A DNA stretch of 38,371 nucleotides. Origin: Bacillota bacterium. GTDB lineage: Bacteria; Bacillota; Clostridia; Peptostreptococcales; Anaerovoracaceae. Shown here one piece after another: positions 23,248 to 32,331 of this stretch. A program made the position numbers and the translations under genes. The notes under the pieces are model-generated. The model saw only the letters and a program-made list of their open reading frames with translations, was not told where the DNA came from and ran no database searches. The stretch is from positions 1-38,371 of the forward strand of contig JAAWDM010000054.1 of the NCBI GenBank assembly GCA_022793795.1, in the 5' to 3' direction. Each line of letters starts with the position of its first letter. Within the stretch, counting starts at the first letter, position 1.

Positions 23248-24213
23248 TTACAGTTCTGCCACAATGGCGCACCACATACCGTCTTCCCTAATTTCTATAA
23301 TCTGAAAGCCGCTGTTCACAATAGCCTCTGCCACCTGGTCCCGTTTTTCCACTAAAATCCCAGAGGAAATGAACTTTGCATCCGGCTTCATCACCTTCAC
23401 CACATCTGGGCTGAGCATCATAACCAGGTCTGCCATCAGATTGGCAACCACCACATCAGCCTTATAGTCAACGCCCTTGGTCAAATCTCCATATTTAGCT
23501 ATAGCCACATGGCCCACTCCATTGAGAGAAATATTCTGCTTGGCCACATCCACTGCCACTGGGTCGATTTCCACACCCACTACCTCTGATGCGCCTAAAA
23601 GAGCCCCTGCAATGGACAGAATTCCCGAGCCGCAGCCCACATCCAAAACCTTGTCTCCTGGCTCCATATAGTCCTCCATCAACCGAAGGCACAGGGAGGT
23701 GGTTTCATGGGTGCCGGTACCAAAGGCCATACCCGGGTCCAGTTCTATGACCAATTCGCCAGGTTTCCTGTCGTAATCGTACCAGGTGGGCTTGACCACG
23801 ATGGACCGGCCCACCTTCTTAGGGCGAAAATATTCCTTCCAGTTATCCTTCCACTGACTGTCGTCCTCCACAGATACCTCCACATCAAGGGGCCCCAGAT
23901 CTACGCCTTCCCCAAAGATACCTGCCTCCGCCTTAATCTTTAGGGCCTCTATGGCAACCATCAAAGTTTCCATCTTTTTTCGCCCCTCTTCATCATCCTC
24001 TAAAAACACGGTCACCTTAGGCGTCTCTTCCTGCAATTTCAATACGCTTTCATCTATGTAGTCCCAATCGTATTCATTCTTTTTTTCCAGCAAATCCGCA
24101 ATATCCGCCGGGTCCTCCACCACCGTATCGGTAATGCCCACTTCCAGCAAGGCTGAAATCACCGGCTCTATGCCCTCCCGCTTTGCATGAATATCGATCT
24201 GTATGTATTTCAT
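23248..24213 (-). CDS. prmA: Ribosomal protein L11 methyltransferase PrmA
   Basis: An SAM-dependent methyltransferase that trimethylates ribosomal protein L11. The 321-residue chain has an N-terminal substrate-recognition domain and a Rossmann methyltransferase domain: FGTGTHETTSLCLRLM, motif I VLDVGCGSGILSIAGALLGA, VVGVEIDPVAVDVAKQN and VVVANLMADLVMML. ATG 24213 is preferred (GGAGG eight bases before) to a TTG at 24237. It normally follows dnaJ; here a MerR gene and a symporter separate the two. Its own promoter must be in the about 130 bases shared with the divergent merR gene. Confidence 0.95.
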   Translation of the reverse strand: MKYIQIDIHAKREGIEPVISALLEVGITDTVVEDPADIADLLEKKNEYDWDYIDESVLKLQEETPKVTVFLEDDEEGRKKMETLMVAIEALKIKAEAGIFGEGVDLGPLDVEVSVEDDSQWKDNWKEYFRPKKVGRSIVVKPTWYDYDRKPGELVIELDPGMAFGTGTHETTSLCLRLMEDYMEPGDKVLDVGCGSGILSIAGALLGASEVVGVEIDPVAVDVAKQNISLNGVGHVAIAKYGDLTKGVDYKADVVVANLMADLVMMLSPDVVKVMKPDAKFISSGILVEKRDQVAEAIVNSGFQIIEIREDGMWCAIVAEL

Positions 24214-24260
24214 TCTATGAACCTCCTTGTTTTCCAAAATTCCCCTTATTTTATTGATTG

Positions 24261-24332
24261 TACCATATTTTTTTGTTCATCATCTGAAAATATGGTAAAA
24301 TAGATGCAAAAGCGATTATTTTACCATATGGT
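24261..24332. promoter_or_regulatory. Repeated ACCATAT/ATATGGT half-sites around the merR promoter
   Basis: An 11-bp inverted repeat, TACCATATTTT (24261-24271) and AAAATATGGTA (24287-24297), brackets the merR promoter spacer. A 10-bp palindrome ACCATATGGT lies at 24323-24332 just before the ribosome binding site. The same ATATGGT core recurs in the promoter of the GPH symporter, suggesting one regulator for both. Confidence 0.55.
24273..24301 (+). promoter_or_regulatory. Promoter of the merR-family gene
   Basis: TTGTTC (24273-24278), a 17-bp spacer and TAAAAT (24296-24301) lie 44 bases before the start codon. The promoter overlaps the ATATGGT repeats, consistent with autoregulation. Confidence 0.55.
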
Positions 24333-24345
24333 CAGGAGGACCCTT

Positions 24346-25173
24346 ATGCAAAACACCAAAGACTATTTTACAACCGGCGAATTTGCAAATATCTGCGGCG
24401 TTGGCAAGCAAACCCTGTTTCATTACGATAACATTGGTATCTTTAAGCCAGCCATTGTGGGTGAAAACGGATACCGCTATTATTCCTTTTCCCAGATTGA
24501 AACCTTTTCTGTGCTCGCTGCCCTCCATCAGCTTCGAGTGCCTTTAAAGGACATCAAAGAACATATGAACCGTCGCTCGCCTCAGGCCCTCATCGACCTG
24601 CTTCAATCCAGGCGTCAGGAAATCGACAGACTCATCGCAGATTTGCAATCTTCAAAAAAATTCATCGATACGAAAATCGCTCTTACCGAAGAGGGACTCC
24701 ATGCGTCTGTAAATCAAATGATATTAGAAGACTTTCCTGGCGAATATCTGCTCATCACAAACTATGAACAGGATGGCGACGAAAAGGATATCGCCAGAGC
24801 CATCGGCGACCACCTGAATTATCGCAAACAACTCCACCTGCCAATCTGCTCTGCCATCGGTGGAATCATTCCCAGAGCCAGCGTGACTCCCCAGGGATAT
24901 GCCTATTCTAAATTCTACTCCGCCGTTGACAAGGATGAGCTGCTATCCAACGATTGTCATAGCGCTGTCTTTGACGCTGGCGGCCAGTATTTGTCCATCT
25001 ATGATAACCAAGGATATCGCAATGTACATTCCAACTGCCAAAAGCTGCTGGCCTATGCATCGGAACATCAACTGACCCCTCTTTCCGATTTTTATGAGGA
25101 AGTCATTTTAGACGATCTCTCGGTTCAGGATTACGATCACTATTTGGTTAAACTATCCATAAAAGTGGAATAG
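24346..25173 (+). CDS. MerR-family transcriptional regulator
   Basis: A 275-residue regulator with an N-terminal MerR winged helix (FTTGEFANICGVGKQTLFHYDNIGIFKPAIVGENGYRYYSFSQ), a dimerising coiled coil (LLQSRRQEIDRLIADLQSSKKFI) and a long C-terminal ligand domain of the type seen in BltR-like multidrug or metabolite sensors. ATG 24346 follows AGGAGG by seven bases; the frame opens earlier without a ribosome binding site. It is convergent with the GPH symporter gene, and the symporter promoter carries the same ATATGGT motif, so it may activate that transporter. The ligand is unknown. Confidence 0.88.
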   Translation: MQNTKDYFTTGEFANICGVGKQTLFHYDNIGIFKPAIVGENGYRYYSFSQIETFSVLAALHQLRVPLKDIKEHMNRRSPQALIDLLQSRRQEIDRLIADLQSSKKFIDTKIALTEEGLHASVNQMILEDFPGEYLLITNYEQDGDEKDIARAIGDHLNYRKQLHLPICSAIGGIIPRASVTPQGYAYSKFYSAVDKDELLSNDCHSAVFDAGGQYLSIYDNQGYRNVHSNCQKLLAYASEHQLTPLSDFYEEVILDDLSVQDYDHYLVKLSIKVE

Positions 25174-25177
25174 CAAA

Positions 25178-25201
25178 AGAGCAGGACATCACCCCTGCTC
25201 T
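25178..25201 (+). terminator. Possible terminator after merR
   Basis: An 8-bp stem AGAGCAGG/CCTGCTCT lies four bases past the stop, with only a weak pyrimidine tail. A further hairpin (CATCTGCT/AGCAGATG) at about 25246-25264 may serve the convergent symporter gene. Confidence 0.45.
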
Positions 25202-25327
25202 CTTGCCTACTAATACATCAAATAATCTTATAGAGAATAAACTCCCATCTGCTGATAGCAGATGCCTACTTCATATTGTATAAGAAATCGCAAACTTTTT
25301 CAAGGCCTTTCGTTAAAAAAATATCAT

Positions 25328-26749
25328 CTATTTGAAAATATCCTGAAATTCTTCCATATTTACCTGTTCTCCCTGTTTTCTCCTGTCCAGGGCTCCCATG
25401 ATTCGAGCAAAATTTTCCTTATTAATCGGATAATGATGAATCAAGATTGCCGCCAAAATCATGAACAGTCCTGGTATGAATGCAAAACAACTTTCAATCC
25501 AACTCATAGCCGTCTCCGTCTGTACCACCGCTTCACTTTCAAATCCCGCCACGTCCAGGATGATGCCCAAAATCTGAACACTGACTGCAATAGACAAAGA
25601 CTCTGATAGGGCTTGAAGGGAAATCACTGCACCTGAATGATTGTCTCCTGACATCAGTTCTTCTGCAGCACACACATCATAGAGCATGGAAGGCATCAGC
25701 TGCCAATAGCAGGCGTTGGCCGCCGCATAAAATAACAACGTCAGCACCAGCGCTGTCAAACTTTCAATGCCTATGAGCCGCATGAAAATCATCAACGTAC
25801 CTGAACCACCCATCACATAGACAAACACCGACTTTTTCTCGAATATTGTGGCCAGCTTAGAAATGAACGGCACCATGACGATTCCGTTTATGGTAATCAC
25901 CATAAGCATGGCAGATATCATCTTCGGCTCCAGCTCCAGGTTATATGTCATGAAAAAGACTCGATCCGATGAAAAGGTGATATTAGCCACCAGATACATT
26001 AAACTGGCCCCAATGATATATTGAATGGGGCGGAGTTTTAAAATATTCAGATATTCTCCAAACATTTTCAAAATGCTTTTTCCATCCAAAAATTTTTCTC
26101 GTTTCTCCGGCTTTTGGAAATCCTTTACATCAGTAGTATGAATGGAAAGGGCGCAATAGAGCAGAGCTGCGCTGCCGCACACCCCTACAAAAACAGCGGC
26201 TATTTGCCAGGACTGCTGCACGGTTCTACCCAAATTCATACAGTAATCCACAATCATGGTTGGCAGCACCATGCCGATACACATTCCCACCTGGTTAAAC
26301 ACGTAAGCATAGGAACGAAGCACCGTTCTTTCGTTATAATCTTCCGTCAAATCAGAACCCCAGGCCATATAGGGTACGAAAAAAGTGGCAAAGGTGGTAA
26401 AAAACATGAGCACGACAACAATATAGTAAATAGCCTTCACAGTAGGCGATGCATCGATACTGGTAAACAGAAGGCTGGTCACAATAGCCACCGGTACTGC
26501 CGCTGTAAGGAGAAAGGGCTTTCTTCTGCCATAGCGGGAAACCATTCCATCCGACTTGAAACCAACGATTGGGCCGCAAATTGCCTCCCACACCGGCCCA
26601 ATAGCCACAATGGTACCTGCCATGGCTGGACTTACTCCTGCCACAGTGGTCAAAAACAGCAGCAGATAAGTACCGATAAGGGTATACAACGCATTATCAC
26701 ATATGGCTCCAATACCATAAGACATCTTTATTTTAAAGGGCAACTTCAT
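25328..26749 (-). CDS. GPH-family (MelB-like) cation symporter
   Basis: A 473-residue membrane protein of the glycoside-pentoside-hexuronide:cation symporter family with about 12 hydrophobic segments. The N-terminal KMSYGIGAICDNALYTLIGTYLLLFL, GPIVGFKSDGMVSRYGRRKPFLL (the MFS loop 2-3 motif) and AWGSDLTEDYNERTVLRSYAYVFNQVG are diagnostic. The substrate (sugar, glycoside or other) is not predictable. ATG 26749 follows GAGG. It is a monocistronic gene inserted between dnaJ and prmA and convergent with merR. A promoter with a 19-bp spacer precedes it. Confidence 0.87.
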   Translation of the reverse strand: MKLPFKIKMSYGIGAICDNALYTLIGTYLLLFLTTVAGVSPAMAGTIVAIGPVWEAICGPIVGFKSDGMVSRYGRRKPFLLTAAVPVAIVTSLLFTSIDASPTVKAIYYIVVVLMFFTTFATFFVPYMAWGSDLTEDYNERTVLRSYAYVFNQVGMCIGMVLPTMIVDYCMNLGRTVQQSWQIAAVFVGVCGSAALLYCALSIHTTDVKDFQKPEKREKFLDGKSILKMFGEYLNILKLRPIQYIIGASLMYLVANITFSSDRVFFMTYNLELEPKMISAMLMVITINGIVMVPFISKLATIFEKKSVFVYVMGGSGTLMIFMRLIGIESLTALVLTLLFYAAANACYWQLMPSMLYDVCAAEELMSGDNHSGAVISLQALSESLSIAVSVQILGIILDVAGFESEAVVQTETAMSWIESCFAFIPGLFMILAAILIHHYPINKENFARIMGALDRRKQGEQVNMEEFQDIFK

Positions 26750-26788
26750 TTTTTCACCTCTCTGTTTGCATACTTCTTTATATGATAA

Positions 26789-26819
26789 AGTATAAAGTAT
26801 ATAGTAACCATATAGTCAA
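26789..26819 (-). promoter_or_regulatory. MerR-type promoter of the GPH symporter (19-bp spacer)
   Basis: Minus strand TTGACT (26819-26814) and TATACT (26794-26789) are separated by 19 bp. Such a long spacer is characteristic of promoters activated by MerR proteins through DNA twisting. The spacer contains ATATGGT, the motif repeated around the merR gene at 24261-24332. Confidence 0.55.
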
Positions 26820-26860
26820 TGACTTGACGAAAAGTTTTTAAATATTTTTAAAATGGAGTC

Positions 26861-26911
26861 AAAAAACGCCAACCTGTGAAAGAGGAAAAACTCCCCCTAC
26901 GCTGGTTGGCG
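26861..26911 (-). terminator. Terminator of the heat-shock operon after dnaJ
   Basis: An 8-bp GC-rich stem (CGCCAACC with GGTTGGCG) with a loop of about 29 bases, ending in T6 on the minus strand just past the dnaJ stop. Confidence 0.82.
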
Positions 26912-26926
26912 CCCTGTCTTTTATTC

Positions 26927-28081
26927 CTAGCTGAACAACTCCCGCATCTTTTCTGCAAAGCTGCTCTTTTTCTGATAACAATCCTCTGTCACAGTCTTTC
27001 GCATCTCTTCAATAACCTTCTTCTGTTTGTGGTTCAGCTTGGTCGGTACCTCCAGGTTCACCTTTACATAAAGGTCTCCCATCCTGTCGTTCCTCAGGTT
27101 CTTTACCCCTTTACCTTTTAGCCTAAAGGTAGTTCCTGGCTGCGTTCCTGCCGGCACTTTATAGGATACCTTTCCCTCCAGGGTAGGCACCACGATATCT
27201 GCTCCTAAAGCCGCCTGGTCGAAACTGATTGGAATCTCCAGGTACAAATCGCTGCCATTTCGTTTAAATACCTTGTGAGCCTTCACAGAAATGACAATAT
27301 ACAGATCTCCGCTAGGTCCGCCGTTAACCCCTGGCTCTCCCTGACCACGAATAGGAATCACGCTTTCATTGTCCACACCGGCCGGAATGTCTACAGCAAT
27401 TTTCACCGTCTTTTTCACCTTGCCAGTTCCCTTGCAGTCTTCACACGGCGTCTCGTTGATCTGACCGGTTCCGCCACATTCATCGCATTGGGTCACGCTC
27501 TGGAATTGTCCAAAAGGCGTCCGTTGTAACTGACTGATCTGACCAGTACCATTACATTTCGGACAGGTTTTCTTAGAAGTTCCCGGCTTGGTTCCCTCTC
27601 CGTTACAGGTTGGGCAGGTTACATATTTATTCAGCTGCAGTTCCTTCTTGCAGCCGAAAGCGGCCTCTTCAAAGGTGATGGTAATGGCTTTTTGCAGATC
27701 CCTTCCCTTTCTTGGCCCGTTACTTCTCCGCTGACTCTGACCACCGAAACCGCCGCCAAACATACCGCCGAACATATCAAAGATATCCTCGAAGCCGCCG
27801 GCGCCAAAGCCGCCGAAACCGCCGGCGCCACCGCCGCCAAAGCCTGCATTAGGGTCTACCCCTGCAAATCCGAATCTGTCATACTTGCTCTTCTTATCCG
27901 GGTCGGACAGAACACTATAGGCTTCATTGACTTCCTTGAATTTTTCCTCTGCTTCCTTATCTCCAGGATTCTTGTCAGGATGATACTTCATCGCCATCTT
28001 GCGGAAGGCCTTTTTAATCTCATCATCGCTGGCCCCCTTTTTTAGACCCAGCACTTCATAATAATCACGTTTTTCTGCCAT
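26927..28081 (-). CDS. dnaJ: Chaperone protein DnaJ
   Basis: A 384-residue class A Hsp40. In order: the J-domain with the HPD motif ([10 protein letters not shown]), a Gly/Phe-rich linker (about residues 75-115), a zinc-finger domain with four CxxCxGxG repeats ([32 protein letters not shown]) and the substrate-binding C-terminal domains. It stimulates DnaK ATP hydrolysis and delivers unfolded clients. ATG 28081 is preferred to a TTG at 28087. It is the last gene of the hrcA-grpE-dnaK-dnaJ operon, set apart from dnaK by a hairpin. Confidence 0.97.
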   Translation of the reverse strand: MAEKRDYYEVLGLKKGASDDEIKKAFRKMAMKYHPDKNPGDKEAEEKFKEVNEAYSVLSDPDKKSKYDRFGFAGVDPNAGFGGGGAGGFGGFGAGGFEDIFDMFGGMFGGGFGGQSQRRSNGPRKGRDLQKAITITFEEAAFGCKKELQLNKYVTCPTCNGEGTKPGTSKKTCPKCNGTGQISQLQRTPFGQFQSVTQCDECGGTGQINETPCEDCKGTGKVKKTVKIAVDIPAGVDNESVIPIRGQGEPGVNGGPSGDLYIVISVKAHKVFKRNGSDLYLEIPISFDQAALGADIVVPTLEGKVSYKVPAGTQPGTTFRLKGKGVKNLRNDRMGDLYVKVNLEVPTKLNHKQKKVIEEMRKTVTEDCYQKKSSFAEKMRELFS

Positions 28082-28160
28082 AATCAACCCTCAATCTAAA
28101 TTTAGTCTGTCTCTATCTTATCCCCGTTTGCAAACGAGGGTATCTGCTCTCATACCGCAC

Positions 28161-28201
28161 AAAAGCCTGGGCATCCAGCGTCAATGCCGGATGCCAAGGC
28201 T
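28161..28201 (-). terminator. Intercistronic hairpin between dnaK and dnaJ
   Basis: A 13-bp stem with one mismatch (AGCCTTGGCATCC against GGATGCCCAGGCT), followed by TTTTG on the minus strand. It probably attenuates dnaJ relative to dnaK, or marks a processing site. Confidence 0.65.
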
Positions 28202-28279
28202 GATTCTGTCTTATCTTTTATCTAACAGTCATCCAATGGACGGCTGCTATTTTCGCCATGTTCCTATCACATTTTATGG

Positions 28280-30172
28280 CTATTTATCTTCATCCACCAC
28301 TTCGTAATCAGCATCGACTACATTATCGCCTGCCGGGCCTGCTCCCGCTGTACCTGCACCCATATCCGGGCCTGCGCCATAAGCCTGACCGCCCATACCT
28401 GCTCCTGCTGCGCCGCCTGCTGCACCTTGGGCTGCTTGAGCCTGCTCATACAGCTTGGTGGAAATCAGATGGAATTTTTCTGTCAGCGCTTCCGTCTTTT
28501 CCTTGATCTGATCCACAGTACCGTTGTTCATCACGGCCTGCAATTCATCCTTGGCAGTGGTAATCTGATTCTTTTCATCATCGGTGATTTTGCCTTCCAA
28601 CTCCTTCAGGGACTTTTCTGTGTCATAAATCAGAGATTCTGCTCTGTTTCTGATTTCAATCTCTTCCTTACGCTTTTTATCCTCTTCTGCATACTGTTCA
28701 GCCTCTTTCACCTTTGCCTGAATTTCATCTTCAGACAACTTGGTAGAAGCGGTGATGGTGATTCTCTGCTCCTTACCGGTACCCATGTCTTTCGCGCTGA
28801 CATTTACGATGCCGTTAGCGTCGATATCAAAGGTAACTTCGATCTGTGGAATTCCACGAGGAGCCGGTGCGATACCGGTCAGCTGAAATCTGCCCAGTGT
28901 AATATTTCCGGAAGCCATCTCTCTTTCACCCTGCATTACGTGGATGTCTACAGCAGTCTGGTTGTCAGCCGCTGTGGAGAAGATCTGGCTCTTCTTGGTC
29001 GGAATGGTGGTATTTCTTTCAATCAGCTTGGTAGCCACGCCGCCCAAAGTCTCAATGGACAGGGACAGCGGCGTAACGTCCAGCAGCAGTACGTCGTGTA
29101 CTTCGCCAGTCAAAACGCCTGCCTGAATGGCAGCGCCTACTGCAACACATTCGTCCGGATTGATGCCTTTAAATGGTTCTTTGCCGGTTACTCTCTTAAC
29201 AGCTTCCTGTACAGCCGGAATTCTGGTGGACCCGCCTACCAGGATAACCTTTGCCAAATCGGAATTGGTCACGCCAGCGTCAGCCATGGCTTTTTTCATC
29301 GGCTCGATGGTCTTTTCAACCAGATGTGCTGTCAACTGTTCAAATTTTGCTCTAGTCACATCCATATTCATATGAAGCGGGCCATCGGCAGTTACAGTGA
29401 TGAACGGCAGATTGATGTTGGTAGTCTGTGCGCTGGAAAGTTCCTTCTTAGCCTTTTCAGCAGCTTCCTTTAGTCTCTGCAACGCCATCTTGTCAGCTCT
29501 TAAGTCAACTCCATGCTCCTTGGCAAAACTGTCGGCTAGAAAGTTTAACAGGGCCTCGTCAAAGTCATCGCCGCCCAGACGAGTATCGCCGTTGGTAGCT
29601 AGTACCTGGAACAGGCCGTCGCCTAAATCCAAAATGGACACATCGAAGGTACCGCCGCCCAAGTCGTATACTAGAATCTTGTGAGTTCCCTCCTCTTTAT
29701 CAAGGCCATAGGCCAGAGAAGCTGCCGTCGGCTCGTTGATGATTCTCTTAACATCCAGACCGGCAATCTTTCCTGCATCTTTGGTGGCCTGCTTCTGTGC
29801 ATCGGAGAAGTAGGCCGGTACGGTGATAACAGCCTCGGTTACCTTTTCTCCCAGATAGCTTTCCGCGTCGTTTTTCAGTTTGGTCAGAATCATAGCAGAG
29901 ATGTCCTGCGGCGTATATTCCTTGCCGTCGATGGTCACCTTATGGTTGGTTCCCATGTATCTCTTGATAGATGCAATGGTTCTGTCTGGGTTGGTGATGG
30001 CCTGTCTCTTTGCAGTTTCACCTACCAGTCTCTCTCCGTTCTTTGCAAAACCCACAACGGACGGAGTCGTTCTATTTCCCTCTGCGTTGGCGATTACTGT
30101 AGGCTCGCCGCCTTCCAGTACGGATACGCAAGAGTTTGTCGTTCCAAGGTCAATACCAATTACTTTAGCCAT
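28280..30172 (-). CDS. dnaK: Chaperone protein DnaK (Hsp70)
   Basis: A 630-residue Hsp70. The ATPase domain begins [14 protein letters not shown], with [12 protein letters not shown] and [15 protein letters not shown]. The linker [19 protein letters not shown] leads to the substrate-binding domain and a Gly/Ala-rich tail ending [12 protein letters not shown]. The length lacks the extra ATPase segment of Gram-negative DnaK, as usual in Firmicutes. It starts at ATG 30172 after AGGAGG, second-last in the HrcA-controlled operon. No anomaly is seen. Confidence 0.98.
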   Translation of the reverse strand: MAKVIGIDLGTTNSCVSVLEGGEPTVIANAEGNRTTPSVVGFAKNGERLVGETAKRQAITNPDRTIASIKRYMGTNHKVTIDGKEYTPQDISAMILTKLKNDAESYLGEKVTEAVITVPAYFSDAQKQATKDAGKIAGLDVKRIINEPTAASLAYGLDKEEGTHKILVYDLGGGTFDVSILDLGDGLFQVLATNGDTRLGGDDFDEALLNFLADSFAKEHGVDLRADKMALQRLKEAAEKAKKELSSAQTTNINLPFITVTADGPLHMNMDVTRAKFEQLTAHLVEKTIEPMKKAMADAGVTNSDLAKVILVGGSTRIPAVQEAVKRVTGKEPFKGINPDECVAVGAAIQAGVLTGEVHDVLLLDVTPLSLSIETLGGVATKLIERNTTIPTKKSQIFSTAADNQTAVDIHVMQGEREMASGNITLGRFQLTGIAPAPRGIPQIEVTFDIDANGIVNVSAKDMGTGKEQRITITASTKLSEDEIQAKVKEAEQYAEEDKKRKEEIEIRNRAESLIYDTEKSLKELEGKITDDEKNQITTAKDELQAVMNNGTVDQIKEKTEALTEKFHLISTKLYEQAQAAQGAAGGAAGAGMGGQAYGAGPDMGAGTAGAGPAGDNVVDADYEVVDEDK

Positions 30173-30192
30173 TTTATTTTCCTCCTTATATG

Positions 30193-30762
30193 CTAGTTTG
30201 CAACCTTCACCATGGAAGGTCTGATTACTTTACCGTTTAATGTGTACCCCTTCTGTAAAACCGCTGTCACCTTTCCGCTCTCGTACTCGGCGCTGTCCTC
30301 GGTCATCACTGCATTGTGGAAGTTGGGGTCAAAATCCTCGCCCTGGGCTTTGATTTCCAACACATTCGCTTTTTCCAGCACCCCCTGCAGCTGTTTGAAA
30401 ATCATGTTCATGCCCTCTGCGAAACTGTCTCCAGCAGCGCCATGGGTAAGGGCTCTTTCAAAATTATCTATCACATCCAGCAGTTCGCCGACGATTTTCT
30501 CGTTGGCATATGCGTAAATGTCGCTCTTTTCCTTTTCGGTTCTCCGTTTAAAATTCTGAAAATCAGCCATGAGCCGAAGATACTTCACGTTCAAAGCCTC
30601 ATCCTCAGCAGTTACCTCTTTGCTTGGCTCCTCTCCGATTTCCCCTTCACATTCAGCTTCGTTCTCCGCCTTTGCCTCCTGCTTCTCTGCATCAGCCTTT
30701 GCTTCCGCCTGCTCCTCCTTTAGCTCCTCAGCCTCTTGTAAGTCCGGTTTTTCACTCGTCAT
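30193..30762 (-). CDS. grpE: Nucleotide exchange factor GrpE
   Basis: A 189-residue protein that releases ADP from DnaK. The N-terminal third is a charged Glu/Lys/Ala-rich coiled coil ([20 protein letters not shown]), followed by [42 protein letters not shown] and the C-terminal beta wing with [18 protein letters not shown]. The start at ATG 30762, eight bases after GGAGG, overlaps the end of hrcA by 11 bases, so translation is coupled. Confidence 0.96.
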   Translation of the reverse strand: MTSEKPDLQEAEELKEEQAEAKADAEKQEAKAENEAECEGEIGEEPSKEVTAEDEALNVKYLRLMADFQNFKRRTEKEKSDIYAYANEKIVGELLDVIDNFERALTHGAAGDSFAEGMNMIFKQLQGVLEKANVLEIKAQGEDFDPNFHNAVMTEDSAEYESGKVTAVLQKGYTLNGKVIRPSMVKVAN

Positions 30763-31801
30763 CCTCATTACCTCCACTTTCTAACTTAAATACATTGTTC
30801 AAATTATCGGTCAAATACTCAATGATAGATGTAATCTCTCCATATCTCATTCGGGTCGGACCGATGACGCCGATTTTCCCAACCATCTTGCCATCCACAT
30901 GGTAAGTAGCTGTAATCAGCGAGCAGTCCTGCATCACATCCTCTTGATTCTCTTCTCCGATGGTTACGATAATGCCGTCTTCACGAGCCATAAGTTTCTT
31001 AGTAAAATCTTCCTTTTGACTGAGCATTTCGATAAAACTTTTTGCCTTGTCCAGATTATTGTACTCCGGAATATCGAAGATATTCGTCAAACCTTCCATA
31101 TAAAGGTTCACATTGAGCATATCCTCCAAAGTTTTCATGAAATTGGGCATGACATTTTCTGCCAGGCCGCTCATGGCCGTAATATCGGTTTCAAAATTTG
31201 CTATAATATTGTTGGTCAAGACCTCGCTGATGGTCTTTCCTTTATAGTTATAGGTCATGGTCTTGGCCAAAAGCTGTAAGTTTTCTTCTGTGTAAGGCAC
31301 CTTCATTCTAAGGGCTGTATTGGAAATCTTGCCGCTTTCCGCTACAATCATCAAAACCACCGTTCTCTCATCCACTGGCAGCAGATTGATGAACTTCAGG
31401 GCATCGTCATTCTGGCTGGGCGTCAAGGCAAAGGAGGTTAAATTGGTGATTTCAGAAAGCAGAGACGCTGCGTGTTCAATGGTCTTTTCAAATTCGCTGA
31501 CTCCAGACTTGAGCCGCTCTGCAATAATGTTTTTTTCCTCCCTGGAAAGTTCCTTCTTTTCCATCAAAGCGTTGACATAGAGTCGGTAGGCTTTATCAGA
31601 AGGAACCCTGCCTGCTGAGGTATGGGGATGGGTCAAATATCCCATTTCCTCCAAATCAGCCATCTCGTTTCTGATGGTGGCTGGACTGATTCCTAACTCG
31701 TATTTTTTAGAAAGTGTTCTGGAACCCACCGGCTCTGCCGACCTTACATAATCGCTGATGATGGCTTGCAAGATTTTCAGTTTCCGCTCGCTCAGTTCCA
31801 T
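30752..31801 (-). CDS. hrcA: Heat-inducible transcription repressor HrcA
   Basis: A 349-residue repressor of class I heat-shock genes. The N-terminal winged helix (SERKLKILQAIISDYVRSAEPVGSRTLSKKYELGISPATIRNEMADLEEMGYL) is followed by a GAF-like domain. It binds the CIRCE element and is refolded by GroE. ATG 31801 (GGAGG seven bases before) is used; the longer frame would start inside the CIRCE region. It is the first gene of the hrcA-grpE-dnaK-dnaJ operon and autoregulated through the CIRCE at 31836-31862. Confidence 0.96.
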   Translation of the reverse strand: MELSERKLKILQAIISDYVRSAEPVGSRTLSKKYELGISPATIRNEMADLEEMGYLTHPHTSAGRVPSDKAYRLYVNALMEKKELSREEKNIIAERLKSGVSEFEKTIEHAASLLSEITNLTSFALTPSQNDDALKFINLLPVDERTVVLMIVAESGKISNTALRMKVPYTEENLQLLAKTMTYNYKGKTISEVLTNNIIANFETDITAMSGLAENVMPNFMKTLEDMLNVNLYMEGLTNIFDIPEYNNLDKAKSFIEMLSQKEDFTKKLMAREDGIIVTIGEENQEDVMQDCSLITATYHVDGKMVGKIGVIGPTRMRYGEITSIIEYLTDNLNNVFKLESGGNEDDE

Positions 31802-31835
31802 ACCGCTTCCTCCTCTTCTCTCATTTTTTGCGTTA

Positions 31836-31862
31836 TTAGCACTCATTTAGATGGAGTGCTAA
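31836..31862. promoter_or_regulatory. CIRCE operator (HrcA binding site)
   Basis: A perfect TTAGCACTC-N9-GAGTGCTAA inverted repeat between the promoter and the hrcA start codon, just downstream of the -10 box. This is the canonical HrcA target. Confidence 0.98.
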
Positions 31863-31873
31863 TCGCTATATAT

Positions 31874-31902
31874 AAGATACAACGGAAGCCTTTAAATGTC
31901 AA
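31874..31902 (-). promoter_or_regulatory. Sigma-A promoter of the heat-shock operon
   Basis: Minus strand TTGACA (31902-31897), a 17-bp spacer and TATCTT (31879-31874), followed directly by the CIRCE element. Confidence 0.8.
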
Positions 31903-32212
31903 CAGAAATTCCAAATATTTTTATGTTGTTTCCGTGAAAATTACGGAAAAATGATTGCGATTGAGTTGACTGAAAGGTGAAAGGAAGCAGCAGTTCTTTT
32001 TATTTTGTCCGTGTAGCGTCAAATGAATTTCGCTTTAAAATACAACATTTATGTCTTTAGGCATGTGACAGAAGGCCTTGAAAAGTAGAAATGTTGTATC
32101 ATTTTTGGAATTTAGAAAAAGAATACAACATTTTTGAAAAATATGTTGTAGAACTGACAGAAAGAGACCGCTAAATACAACATTTGTATGAGCCCGCTAA
32201 GAAATAGGAAAA
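31903..32212. repeat. Intergenic array of five TACAACATTT motifs in alternating orientation
   Basis: No gene is seen. TACAACATTT occurs directly at 32041-32050, 32124-32133 and 32176-32185, and inverted at 32089-32098 and 32141-32150 (with one change). Orientation strictly alternates along the DNA. Positions 32124-32150 form a 27-bp near-perfect palindrome. GACAGAA occurs beside two of the copies. The array lies between the histidine kinase terminator and the heat-shock promoter; function unknown. Confidence 0.75.
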
Positions 32213-32254
32213 GAGCTGCACCCTAACGGTTATCTCACGTTAACGCTACAGCCC
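32213..32254 (-). terminator. Terminator after the histidine kinase gene
   Basis: A long imperfect hairpin (GGCTGTAGCGTTAAC with GTTAGGGTGCAGCT, including G-U pairs) followed by CTTTTCC on the minus strand, about 80 bases past the stop codon. Confidence 0.6.
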
Positions 32255-32331
32255 TATTATTTCGTCTCAAAGGGGGTAACTGCATAACACAAGTAAACCA
32301 ACCAGGAAGACATCATCTATCTGGCGAGAAA

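Noticed and set aside
28427-29473. Long plus-strand open frame of 348 codons opposite dnaK
   Set aside because: It is entirely antisense to the unmistakable dnaK gene. Long antisense frames are a known by-product of dnaK codon usage, and the product matches nothing recognisable.
32039-32187. TACAACATTT array as a CRISPR
   Set aside because: The repeats are 10-12 bp, alternate in orientation and have unequal spacers; no cas genes are nearby.
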